Below are positions 28,201-36,494 of a DNA stretch of 64,000 bases, piece after piece. A program made the position numbers and the translations under genes. Location of the stretch: the NCBI RefSeq assembly GCF_004803475.1, contig NZ_SRKY01000001.1:992001-1056000 (forward strand), read 5' to 3'. Position 1 is the stretch's first letter. Every line of letters starts with the position of its first letter. Source of the stretch: Aliishimia ponticola (GTDB lineage: Bacteria; Pseudomonadota; Alphaproteobacteria; Rhodobacterales; Rhodobacteraceae). The notes beneath the pieces are model-generated. The model searched no databases and was not told where the DNA came from. It saw only the letters and a list, made by a program, of their open reading frames with translations.

Positions 28201-29436
28201 ATGACAGAGACTTATGATAATGCGCGCGCGAAACGCAACGTCGCGGTTCTGGTCGCCGCGCAGGCCATTCTTGGCGCGCAAATGCCCCTGATTTTCACGA
28301 TTGGAGGCCTCGCCGGACAATCGCTTGCGACCAATCTGTGCTTTGCGACGCTGCCGATTTCGCTCATCGTCTTGGGGTCGATGTTGTCCGCGACGCCGCT
28401 ATCATGGTTCATGCAGCGCTACGGACGCCGGGCCGGCTTCGCCCTTGGCGCGTTCGGCGGCGCGCTTGGCGGGCTGATCTGCGCGACCGGCCTGTACTAC
28501 GCCTCTTTCCCGATCTTCCTGCTGGGGTCGCTCTGCACCGGGCTGTATATGTCGGCGCAGGGTTTTTACCGTTTTGCAGCCGCCGATACCGCCGCTCCGG
28601 AATTTCGCCCCAAGGCGATTTCCTATGTCATGGCAGGCGGGCTGGCCTCGGCCATTATCGGCCCGCAACTGGTCAAACTGTCGAACGGTGCGATTGACCA
28701 CCCCTCTGCTCTCGTCTCGACCTTTGCTGGCGCGTATCTGCTGGTGATCGTGCTGAATGTCGTGGGCGCGCTGCTCTTCACCATGCTCGACATCCCCCGC
28801 CCCGAAGCCCCCTCCGCCGACAGCCCCAAGGGCCGCACGCGGTGGGAACTGATCACCACGCCCCGCATCGCCGTCGCCGTGATCTGCGCGATGGTGTCCT
28901 ATGCGCTGATGAACCTTGTGATGACTTCAACCCCGCTGGCGGTTGTCGGCTGCGGCTTCGAACAGGACAGCGCCGCAGATGTGGTGACGGCGCATGTGCT
29001 GGCCATGTTCGCGCCGTCCTTCTTCACCGGGCATCTCATCGCCCGTTTCGGGGTCGAACGGATCGTCGCCCTGGGCCTGCTGATCCTCGCGGCGGCGGGG
29101 GCCGTCGCCCTGTCCGGCGTCGCGCTGGAGAATTTCTTCATCGCGCTGATCCTTCTGGGCATCGGCTGGAATTTCGGCTTCATCGGCGCGACCACGATGC
29201 TGGCGGGGGCGCATGAACCGCATGAGCGGGGCCGGATGCAGGGGCTTAATGATCTGCTGGTCTTTGGCGGCGTCACCTTTGCGTCGCTGGCCTCGGGCGG
29301 GTTGATGAACTGTTCGGGCGGCACACCAGAGGCAGGCTGGACAGCGGTCAATCTGGCGATGGCCCCATTCCTGACCCTTGCCGGTGGTGCGCTGATCTGG
29401 CTCGCCTTTCATCAACGACGCGATGTGGCGGCCTGA
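28201..29436 (+). CDS. MFS transporter
   Basis: The product has 411 residues with twelve predicted membrane helices. The loop RYGRRAG between helices 2 and 3 fits the major facilitator signature. The substrate is not predictable. The gene ends 6 bases before the convergent synthase-family gene. Confidence 0.9.
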   Translation: MTETYDNARAKRNVAVLVAAQAILGAQMPLIFTIGGLAGQSLATNLCFATLPISLIVLGSMLSATPLSWFMQRYGRRAGFALGAFGGALGGLICATGLYYASFPIFLLGSLCTGLYMSAQGFYRFAAADTAAPEFRPKAISYVMAGGLASAIIGPQLVKLSNGAIDHPSALVSTFAGAYLLVIVLNVVGALLFTMLDIPRPEAPSADSPKGRTRWELITTPRIAVAVICAMVSYALMNLVMTSTPLAVVGCGFEQDSAADVVTAHVLAMFAPSFFTGHLIARFGVERIVALGLLILAAAGAVALSGVALENFFIALILLGIGWNFGFIGATTMLAGAHEPHERGRMQGLNDLLVFGGVTFASLASGGLMNCSGGTPEAGWTAVNLAMAPFLTLAGGALIWLAFHQRRDVAA

Positions 29437-29442
29437 TCCGGC

Positions 29443-30201
29443 CTACCATTCCCCAAACGCGGCGCGCAGGGTCAGGCCAAGTCGGCTGGGTTCGGGCAAA
29501 CGGCCCGCAGCCACATGTGACGGGGTCTTCACCGCCGCTTTGAGAACCCTGCCCGATCCAGACGCCGGCCAGAACGCGGGCAGCGCAACCCGCTGAACCG
29601 GCTGGCTTTTCGCAGAGGCCAAGGCGGCCAGCCCCTCCTGCGCGAGGGCGCGGACCCCCTCCGCAGTTCCATCCACCAGCGGGATACGCTGTTGCGCCTC
29701 AAGCGCCGGGCACGCGCGCAGCCAATTGGCCACGCCCAAGGCAAAGCCCGCATCCTGCGCCAAGCCCGCGCTGCCACCAAGACAAGCGGCGGCAACGGAC
29801 ATCAGGTTCCCCGACGTATGTTGCAGGTAGCCTGTCAGATGGGCCGCGTCGTCGAACGGATCTTTCTCGCAATCCCAATGCCGTGCGCGAACGAGCGCGC
29901 TCAAAGCCTCGGCATTGGCCCGCGTCAGGAAGCCTGCCAGCGGGGTGACGACCTCGTGCCGCCGCACGCCCTGCCCAGCGGCGATCTCCTCCAGCGCGTC
30001 GAGCCACCATTGCAGCCGCATCTGCGCGATCATGGGCTCTTGCGTCACCCATGGGGCGCGCGAGACCTCGACATTGAATGCATAAAGCGGAAAGAGCGTC
30101 TTGCGCGCGGCAACTGGGGCCGCCATGACCGTCCGAAACCGCAGCGGATCGCCCTTTTCAACGATGGCCGCGCAGGCGTTGAGATCGTCATCGAAACCCA
30201 T
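29443..30201 (-). CDS. Squalene/phytoene synthase family protein
   Basis: The product has 252 residues. FPLYAFNVEVSRA and WWLDALEEI near residues 37-75 correspond to the first substrate-binding region of the SQS/PSY family, but the usual DXXXD acidic motif is reduced. This fits the divergent NDUFAF6-like branch, in which members serve in respiratory complex I assembly rather than terpenoid synthesis. No carotenoid or hopanoid gene is near. It is the last gene of the cysS-cimA run, 9 bases after the methyltransferase. Function inferred only. Confidence 0.75.
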   Translation of the reverse strand: MGFDDDLNACAAIVEKGDPLRFRTVMAAPVAARKTLFPLYAFNVEVSRAPWVTQEPMIAQMRLQWWLDALEEIAAGQGVRRHEVVTPLAGFLTRANAEALSALVRARHWDCEKDPFDDAAHLTGYLQHTSGNLMSVAAACLGGSAGLAQDAGFALGVANWLRACPALEAQQRIPLVDGTAEGVRALAQEGLAALASAKSQPVQRVALPAFWPASGSGRVLKAAVKTPSHVAAGRLPEPSRLGLTLRAAFGEW

Positions 30202-30210
30202 CGCCGCCCC

Positions 30211-30921
30211 TTATACCGGACGCACGAGGCAAAGCTTGTAGAACACCTGATCGGGCGCGCGCTTCCACGTGTCGATTTCGCGGGTCGTCATATCAAGAAG
30301 CGCGCCCAGCGTCTCATCCGCCGTCGGCCGCAACGCCGCCACGCGGGTTTCGAGCGGGGCGAAATAGCTGTCCCACCGAGGCGCGCGGCCCTGCACGTCG
30401 CGGCTGTCGATCAACGTATATCCTGCGGACTCGATCCGCTTTGTCAGACCCGCCATATCGGTAATGGCCGGATAGGCCTGCCAGAAGTCTTCTGCCACCT
30501 CGCGCGGGCCTTCGGGCAAGATCGGTTCCGAAAACGCGACAACGCCACCATCCGCCAATGCCGGACGCCACGCCTGCAACGCCTCGGTCACGCCAAGGAA
30601 ATAGACCGCGCCCGCACACCAGATCAGGTCAACCGGCCCTTCGATCTGGCTCATGTCGCCCGCGACCACCTGCGCGCGGCGACCCAGCCGCGCCTGCGCT
30701 TCTGCCACCAGATGCGGGAATGCGTCGATCCCGGTCAGCGTGGCATCAGGCAAAAGATCGGCCAGATGTTTCAGATCGGCGCCCGGCCCGCAGCCCGCGT
30801 CGACAACGCGCAGCGCGCCCTGAAGACCAAGCCGTGCCACGGTCCACGCCACATCGTCTGCCGTGCCCGGCCCCTGCCGGGGCATATCCGCATGCAATGT
30901 CTTGATCGCGTTCAAGTCCAT
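30211..30921 (-). CDS. SAM-dependent methyltransferase
   Basis: The product has 236 residues. Motif I is VVDAGCGPGAD near residue 42 and the acidic strand-2 end is GIDAFPHL. The fold is a class I methyltransferase; the substrate is not apparent. The start overlaps the cimA stop by one base (TGATG), so it is translationally coupled to cimA. Confidence 0.9.
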   Translation of the reverse strand: MDLNAIKTLHADMPRQGPGTADDVAWTVARLGLQGALRVVDAGCGPGADLKHLADLLPDATLTGIDAFPHLVAEAQARLGRRAQVVAGDMSQIEGPVDLIWCAGAVYFLGVTEALQAWRPALADGGVVAFSEPILPEGPREVAEDFWQAYPAITDMAGLTKRIESAGYTLIDSRDVQGRAPRWDSYFAPLETRVAALRPTADETLGALLDMTTREIDTWKRAPDQVFYKLCLVRPV

Positions 30922-32540
30922 CAGGATGGTACCTCGTCCCGGATGATTTTCCAGCGCACCGCGTCCAGCAGCGCCTCGAACGAGGCATCGACAATGTTCG
31001 GGCTGACCCCGACCGTCGACCAGCGCTTGCCCTGCCCGTCCTCGCTGTCGATGATGACACGGGTCACGGCCTCGGTCCCGCCTTGGGTGATGCGCACCTT
31101 GAAATCCACCAGCCGCATATCGTCGATCGCGTCTTGGTAGCGCCCCAAATCCTTGGCCAGCGCCTTGGACAGCGCGTTCACCGGCCCGCGATCCGATCCG
31201 GTTTCATCCATGCTTTCCGAGACAGACAGCTTCTTTTCGCCATCCACCTTTACCACGACAACGGCCTCGGACAGGCTGACCATCCGGTCATACTTGTTCT
31301 TGCGCCGCTCCACGCTCACCCGATAGCGCTTGACCTCGAACAGGTCCGGCATCCGGCCCAATTCGTCCCGCGCCAGCAACTCGAACGAGGCTTGCGCCGT
31401 GTCATAGGAATAGCCCTCGGCCTCGCGGTCTTTCACCCGGTCCAGAATCCGCGCAAGGGCGGGGTCGCCGGCCTCGACCTCCAGCCCCGCTTCGGCCAAA
31501 CGTTTGCGCAGGTTCGACTGCCCCGCCTGGTTGGACATAGGGATGATCCGGCTATTGCCGACGCGCGCCGGGTCCACATGTTCATAGGTCGCCGGGTTCT
31601 TGAGGATCGCGCTCGCATGCAGCCCCGCCTTATGCGCAAACGCGCTGGACCCGACATAGGCCGATTGCTTCATCGGCACCCGGTTGAGGATATCGTCCAG
31701 CATCCGCGACACCCGCGTCAACCCTTCGAGCGCGTCATCACTCACCCCGATATCCAGCGTATCGGCATAGGGTGCTTTCAGCTTCAAGGTCGGGATCAGC
31801 GCCGTCAGATTGGCATTGCCGCAGCGTTCGCCCAGCCCATTCAGTGTGCCCTGAACCTGCCGCGCCCCGGCCTCTACCGCCGCCAGACTGCCAGCAACCG
31901 CCTGTTCGGTATCGTTATGGGTGTGAATGCCCAACCGCGCGCCATCCAGCCCCGCCGCGATCAGGTCCGAGACGATGCGCCCGATCTGCCCCGGCATGGT
32001 GCCGCCATTGGTGTCGCACAGAACCATCCAGCGCGCCCCGGCCTCCTGCGCAGCCTCAAGACAGGCGCGCGCATAGCCGGGATCGACCAGGTAGCCGTCA
32101 AAGAAATGCTCTGCGTCGAAAAGCGCCTCGCGCCCCTGGGCCACCAGATGCGCGATGGAGGCGCGAATGTTTTCAAGGTTCTCTTCGGCGGTGATGCCCA
32201 GCGCTTCTGTGACGTGGAACAGGTTGGATTTGCCGACCAGACATACCGCAGGCGTCCCCGCGTTCAGCACCGCCGCCAGCACATCGTCATTCTCGGCAGA
32301 GCGCCCGGCCCGCTTGGTCATACCAAAGGCCGTGAGGGTCGCGCGCGTGCTGGGTGCGGCTTCGAAAAACGCGCTATCGGTCGGGTTGGCGCCGGGCCAG
32401 CCGCCTTCGATATAGTCCACCCCCAGCCGATCCAGCGCCGCGGCGATCTGCTGCTTGTCAGAGGTGGAAAACTGCACCCCCTGGGTCTGCTGCCCGTCGC
32501 GCAGCGTCGTGTCGTACAGGTAAAGGCGGTCTTTAGTCAT
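30921..32540 (-). CDS. cimA: (R)-citramalate synthase
   Basis: The enzyme condenses pyruvate and acetyl-CoA to citramalate, the threonine-independent route to 2-oxobutyrate and isoleucine. From ATG 32540 the product has 539 residues. The catalytic start LYDTTLRDGQQTQGVQFS and the metal motif GIHTHNDTEQAVAGS are clear, and a C-terminal regulatory LeuA-type dimerisation domain is present (residues 400-539). It lies 75 bases after cysS on the same strand with no obvious terminator between, so it probably shares the leader-controlled transcript. Confidence 0.95.
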   Translation of the reverse strand: MTKDRLYLYDTTLRDGQQTQGVQFSTSDKQQIAAALDRLGVDYIEGGWPGANPTDSAFFEAAPSTRATLTAFGMTKRAGRSAENDDVLAAVLNAGTPAVCLVGKSNLFHVTEALGITAEENLENIRASIAHLVAQGREALFDAEHFFDGYLVDPGYARACLEAAQEAGARWMVLCDTNGGTMPGQIGRIVSDLIAAGLDGARLGIHTHNDTEQAVAGSLAAVEAGARQVQGTLNGLGERCGNANLTALIPTLKLKAPYADTLDIGVSDDALEGLTRVSRMLDDILNRVPMKQSAYVGSSAFAHKAGLHASAILKNPATYEHVDPARVGNSRIIPMSNQAGQSNLRKRLAEAGLEVEAGDPALARILDRVKDREAEGYSYDTAQASFELLARDELGRMPDLFEVKRYRVSVERRKNKYDRMVSLSEAVVVVKVDGEKKLSVSESMDETGSDRGPVNALSKALAKDLGRYQDAIDDMRLVDFKVRITQGGTEAVTRVIIDSEDGQGKRWSTVGVSPNIVDASFEALLDAVRWKIIRDEVPS

Positions 32541-32615
32541 TTTTCTGCCCTTTGCATATCGGGCGAACCCCGGTGCGTGCGCGCCGTTCAGCATGAAGTC
32601 GGCAAGCGTTGAGCA

Positions 32616-34088
32616 TCACTTCAGTGCCTCGAGCTTGGCAGGGTCAAAGTCACCTGTTGGTTCTGCTTCTGGCCCAGCAACGCCAACCGACAGCTTTAAC
32701 CCTGTTGCTTCCAATTTTTGCTTCAGCTCATCGGCGGCAGCGTATTCTTTTTTGTCTCTGAACTCCTGCCAACGCGACAATAGCTCCAACAGCAAAGTGC
32801 TGTGGTCCGATAGGTTCGACAGTGCGGCCATTTTAGTTCCACCGCGAAACCACTCCACATCCTCCGCGTCTGGAAAACCCAAGAAGCGCAACCCGCTTTT
32901 CAACTCCGGTAGCATCGAATTGTTGTGCAAGTGGACCAGCTCTGACAGCGCCAAGTGCGTATTAAGGTCGTTCGCCAGTGCATCGACCAATTTTTGCGGG
33001 ACCGATTGCGCAGCTTCGACATTCTCGGTGGCTTTGAAGTAAGCGGTCAGACGCATTTCCGCCTCCTGCCGCTTCTTCTCCGTCCAGTCCATCGGCTTGC
33101 GGTAATGCGTGCTGAGCATCACGAAGCGGATCACTTCGGGCGGTACGCCATCATCCAGCAAATCGCGCACGGTAAAGAAGTTGCCCAGCGACTTGGACAT
33201 CTTCTTGCCCTCGACCTGCAGCATCTCGTTATGCATCCAGATCTGCGCCATTTCGTCGGTCTGGTTGGCGCAGCAGCTTTGAGCGATCTCGTCCTCGTGG
33301 TGCGGGAATTGCAAATCCAGCCCGCCGCCGTGGATGTCGAAGACATGGGGCTTTTGCATCGCCTCGGCAGAAAGACGGCCTTCGCGCACTGGTTTTTCCC
33401 ACAGCAACTCATCCGCCATGGCAGAGCATTCGATGTGCCAGCCCGGACGCCCCCGACCCCACGGGCTGTCCCATCCGGGCAGCGCGTCATCGGATGGCTT
33501 CCACAGCACGAAGTCCATCGGGTCTTCTTTATAGGGGGCCACTTCCACCCGCGCGCCCGCGATCATGTCATCCACCGAACGGCCCGACAATTTACCGTAA
33601 GCGTCATACTTGCGGACGCGGAACAGGACATGTCCGTCCTTGGCATAGGCGAACCCGTCCGCGATCAGCCTTTCGATCATCTGGATCATCTGCCCGATAA
33701 ACTCGGTCGCGCGGGGCATCTCGTTCGGCTCCAGCGCGCCCAGCGCACCCATATCCGTCAGATACCAGCCAATCGTTTCTTCCGCGCGCTCTGCGATCAG
33801 CTCTTCCAGCGTGCCCTTCGCCCCGGCCTCTTTACGCGCCAGCGCCGTCGCGTTGATCTTGTCATCCACGTCGGTGAAGTTGCGCACATAGGTCACGTGA
33901 TCCGGCCCATAGACATGGCGCAGCAGCCGGTACAGCACGTCAAAGACCAGCACCGGGCGTGCATTGCCCAGATGCGCACGGTCATAAACCGTCGGGCCGC
34001 AGACATACATGCGCACATTCTTGGGGTCCAAGGGGGTGAACACCTCTTTGGAGCGGCTGGCCGTGTTGTAAAGCTTGATCTCGGTCAT
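32616..34088 (-). CDS. cysS: Cysteinyl-tRNA synthetase
   Basis: The enzyme charges tRNA-Cys. The product has 490 residues. The class I motifs are present: HLGN near residue 40 (the HIGH equivalent) and KMSKS near residue 293, with the zinc ligand Cys in [15 protein letters not shown] ribosome site lies about 6 bases before the ATG. Upstream lies a 14-codon Cys/Ile-rich leader. The last 145 or so codons (32616 to about 33050) have clearly lower GC and different codon use than the first part, so the C-terminal domain may have been exchanged by recombination. Confidence 0.96.
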   Translation of the reverse strand: MTEIKLYNTASRSKEVFTPLDPKNVRMYVCGPTVYDRAHLGNARPVLVFDVLYRLLRHVYGPDHVTYVRNFTDVDDKINATALARKEAGAKGTLEELIAERAEETIGWYLTDMGALGALEPNEMPRATEFIGQMIQMIERLIADGFAYAKDGHVLFRVRKYDAYGKLSGRSVDDMIAGARVEVAPYKEDPMDFVLWKPSDDALPGWDSPWGRGRPGWHIECSAMADELLWEKPVREGRLSAEAMQKPHVFDIHGGGLDLQFPHHEDEIAQSCCANQTDEMAQIWMHNEMLQVEGKKMSKSLGNFFTVRDLLDDGVPPEVIRFVMLSTHYRKPMDWTEKKRQEAEMRLTAYFKATENVEAAQSVPQKLVDALANDLNTHLALSELVHLHNNSMLPELKSGLRFLGFPDAEDVEWFRGGTKMAALSNLSDHSTLLLELLSRWQEFRDKKEYAAADELKQKLEATGLKLSVGVAGPEAEPTGDFDPAKLEALK

Positions 34089-34165
34089 GGCGTCCTCGCA
34101 CGCAGGTTTGGCGCGGGCCTAGCAAGTCTGATCGTGAAGGAAAAGAAGAACCGGCCCGCTGACGT
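34089..34165 (-). promoter_or_regulatory. cysS leader region with competing hairpins
   Basis: Between the leader ORF and cysS, two RNA hairpins share bases. Hairpin 1 (34155-34173) pairs CCTGCTGA with TCAGCGGG over a 3-base loop (8 bp, one wobble) and covers the last codons and stop of the leader ORF. Hairpin 2 pairs GCGGGCC with GGCCCGC (34153-34159 with 34113-34119, 33-base loop). They cannot form together. A third, 4-bp hairpin (34090-34103) puts the cysS ribosome site in its loop. No T-run follows hairpin 2, so control at translation or by Rho is more likely than classical termination. Confidence 0.6.
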
Positions 34166-34210
34166 TCAGCAGGAGATAATGCAGCAAATGATGCAGGTCT
34201 TGCGGTTCAT
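34166..34210 (-). CDS. Cys/Ile-rich leader peptide ORF upstream of cysS
   Basis: This 14-codon ORF encodes MNRKTCIICCIISC, with Cys at 6, 9, 10 and 14 and Ile at 7, 8, 11 and 12; all Cys codons are TGC. It has no ribosome binding site, but a promoter with 17-base spacing places the transcript start 0-2 bases before the ATG, so it is probably translated as a leaderless message. Leader peptides of this kind control amino-acid genes by ribosome stalling in bacteria, including polycysteine leaders in mycobacteria. The downstream genes are cysS (Cys) and cimA (Ile), which fits the codon content. It is too short to be a mature protein. Confidence 0.75.
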   Translation of the reverse strand: MNRKTCIICCIISC

Positions 34211-34218
34211 GGCGTGAT

Positions 34219-34247
34219 CCATAACGCCCTGTCATCGGCTTGGTCAA
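34219..34247 (-). promoter_or_regulatory. Promoter of the cysS leader transcript
   Basis: On the minus strand, TTGACC (34242-34247) and TTATGG (34219-34224) are 17 bases apart. Only 8 bases lie between the -10 box and the leader ATG, so transcription starts at or just before that ATG. Confidence 0.6.
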
Positions 34248-34310
34248 GGCAATTGATTTGACTTTGCCGGGCCGCTCTGACGCTGTGCCGCAAAACGAAA
34301 GGGATCGTGC

Positions 34311-35483
34311 ATGCAACTCTCGGAACGGATTTTGGGGCTGACTGGTGGCGGGTCTGACGGGTGGGACCTGTTCAACAAGGCGCGCCAGATGATGGCGGAT
34401 GGCGTGGATGTAACCGAACTGACCATCGGCGAACATGATATCCGCACCGCGGCCCCGATCCTTCAGGAAATGCACCGCACCGCGCTGCAGGGGCACACGG
34501 GTTACGCCAGCATTCCCGGCACCGCCGCGCTGCGCGATGCGGTCGCGGCCCGGACCGAGGCGCTGACCGGCGTGAAAACCCGCCGCGAGAATGTCGTGAT
34601 CACGCCCGGCGGACAGGCGGCGCTGTTCGCGGCCCATATTGCGGTATGCGATCCGGGGGATACGGCGCTTTATGTCGATCCCTATTACGCGACATATCCC
34701 GGCACCATTCGCGGGGCCTCTGCCCTGCCCCGTTCCGTTCGGGCGCGGGCCGAAGACGCGTTTCAACCGCGCGAGGACGACTTGCGCGCCGCCGCTGAGG
34801 GTGCGCGGTCGCTGCTGGTCAATTCCCCCAACAACCCGACAGGCGTCATCTATTCGGCGTCCACATGGGAAGGCATCGCGCGGGTCTGCACCGAAGCTGA
34901 TCTGTGGCTGATCTCGGACGAGGTGTATGACAGTCAGGTCTGGGAGGGCGAGCATATTTCGCCGCGCGCATTGCCGGGGATGGCCGACCGCACGCTGGTT
35001 GTCGGTTCCATGTCGAAAAGCCACGCAATGACCGGATCGCGCTGTGGCTGGCTGATCGGGCCGGAGGATGCGATCGCCCAACTGATCACCCTGTCCACCC
35101 ACACCAATTACGGGGTGCCGGGTTACATCCAGGATGCCAGCAGCTATGCGCTGGGTCTGGGCCCGGAGTTCGAGGCGGAAATCGCAGCGCCCTTCCGGCG
35201 GCGGCGGGCACTGGCGCAGGACATCCTGTCGGCGCAGAACACTGTTGGCCTGATCCCGTCGGGCGGCGCGATGTATCTGATGCTGGATATCCGCGCCACG
35301 GGGCTAAGCGGCGACGACTTTGCCGACAAGCTGCTGGATACCCATCACATCGCGGTCATGCCGGGCGAAAGTTTCGGCGCGGCAGCCTCGGGCCATGTGC
35401 GCGTGGCCATGACCATCGAAGACGCGGCCTTTGCCGATGCCCTTCGGATGATTTGCCGCTTTGCGGAACGTCTTGCGCGCTAA
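34311..35483 (+). CDS. Aminotransferase class I/II
   Basis: The product has 390 residues. NSPNNPTG near residue 171 and the PLP Lys in VVGSMSKSHAM near residue 235 place it in fold type I aminotransferases of the aspartate type. The substrate is undetermined. ATG 34311 has GAAAGGG upstream. It is divergent from the cysS leader and ends at a bidirectional terminator. Cytoplasmic. Confidence 0.93.
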   Translation: MQLSERILGLTGGGSDGWDLFNKARQMMADGVDVTELTIGEHDIRTAAPILQEMHRTALQGHTGYASIPGTAALRDAVAARTEALTGVKTRRENVVITPGGQAALFAAHIAVCDPGDTALYVDPYYATYPGTIRGASALPRSVRARAEDAFQPREDDLRAAAEGARSLLVNSPNNPTGVIYSASTWEGIARVCTEADLWLISDEVYDSQVWEGEHISPRALPGMADRTLVVGSMSKSHAMTGSRCGWLIGPEDAIAQLITLSTHTNYGVPGYIQDASSYALGLGPEFEAEIAAPFRRRRALAQDILSAQNTVGLIPSGGAMYLMLDIRATGLSGDDFADKLLDTHHIAVMPGESFGAAASGHVRVAMTIEDAAFADALRMICRFAERLAR

Positions 35484-35491
35484 ACAAAGAA

Positions 35492-35521
35492 AAACCCGCC
35501 ATGCAATGCCGTGGCGGGTTT
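35492..35521. terminator. Bidirectional Rho-independent terminator
   Basis: AAACCCGCCA (35492-35501) and TGGCGGGTTT (35512-35521) form a perfect 10-bp stem with a 10-base loop. A-rich and T-rich flanks on both sides let it serve the aminotransferase gene (plus) and the porin-like gene (minus). Confidence 0.9.
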
Positions 35522-35559
35522 CAAATTTCGCCGCGCTGACGCGGAACCTTACGGGGGCG

Positions 35560-36135
35560 TTAGAAGCGCAGGCCGCCCCGGATCGACAGGCTGGTTGCGT
35601 CCGCATCGACGCCAGAGCCATTGATGTCGTCAAACCGGTGACCCAGAACCTCACCGCCCAGATAGAAGCGGTCATTGAGCTGGTAACTCACGCCAACACC
35701 CGCGAAACTGCCCGTTTCAGAGCCGATCGAGGTATCGATTTCAGCCATACCTGCGGTCGCATATAGCAGTGTGCGCCCCAGATCATAACCGCCGCGCAGC
35801 TTCAGCCGCGCCACGCTGTCCACATCCGCAACAGCGCCAAGGCCGATATTCGTGGTTTCATATTCGATTTCACCGCCCAGAACGAACTGGCCGAAATCGT
35901 AGTCATACCCCAGATGCAGACCATAGCTGGAATGTTCACCATCCGGTGCGCCCGTTGCATCGATATCGATTCCACCAATGCTTAACCCGGCATAACCGCC
36001 CGTCCATTCGCCACCATAGGTGACCGCCGGGGCCGGTGCGACGACCGGCGCATCCGCCGGGGCAGAATCGCTGCTGCCCGCAAAGGCGGGGGCTGCGATG
36101 CCAAGGGCGGCTGCAAGGATGACCAAGGGCTTCAT
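35560..36135 (-). CDS. Outer-membrane beta-barrel protein
   Basis: The product has 191 residues. A signal peptide ends near residue 19 (PAFA). The rest alternates in beta strands (GGEWTGGYAGLSIGGI, DFGQFVLGGEIEYE, and a final SIRGGLRF ending in Phe), the pattern of small OmpA/OprF-like or Opa-type eight-stranded barrels. The terminal Phe is the usual BAM recognition residue. It lies at the outer membrane; its function is unknown. Confidence 0.85.
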   Translation of the reverse strand: MKPLVILAAALGIAAPAFAGSSDSAPADAPVVAPAPAVTYGGEWTGGYAGLSIGGIDIDATGAPDGEHSSYGLHLGYDYDFGQFVLGGEIEYETTNIGLGAVADVDSVARLKLRGGYDLGRTLLYATAGMAEIDTSIGSETGSFAGVGVSYQLNDRFYLGGEVLGHRFDDINGSGVDADATSLSIRGGLRF

Positions 36136-36494
36136 TTCGACTCTCCAGACGGGGTGACAGACATCAAGTTACACCTATGACCCGATTAAACTTAACATAT
36201 GGTGAGCATTGCGGAATTGCGAGTCACGCTCGCGTCAGAAAACCAATTTCCGCCGATGTCGGCCGACGGGATAAGTCTCGTTTGCGACATCAGGTCGTTT
36301 CCAAGCCAGATCGCCCCTCCCAGACCGCTAGGCTAAGTCAAGTCGGAGGAGACACATGGTACAAGCAGTGCTGTGCAAAATCTCGTTGGTGAGCCGCACA
36401 ATCGGAGCGGCCAGAGGCCGCGCGGCGCGGGGTCGACCCGCATGGATGTGATCCGACATTCCCCTTTGCACATCCCTTGACCCTGGTGGTTTCC
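36136..36494. other. Intergenic gap between barrel protein and methyltransferase
   Basis: No supported gene; a 71-codon ORF at 36177-36392 has poor codon use. The region presumably holds the divergent promoters of the barrel protein and the methyltransferase; I see no clear operator or riboswitch. Confidence 0.4.

Noticed and set aside
36177-36392. A 71-codon plus-strand ORF in the gap before the MttB-like gene.
   Set aside because: Poor codon bias, no ribosome site and no recognisable pattern.
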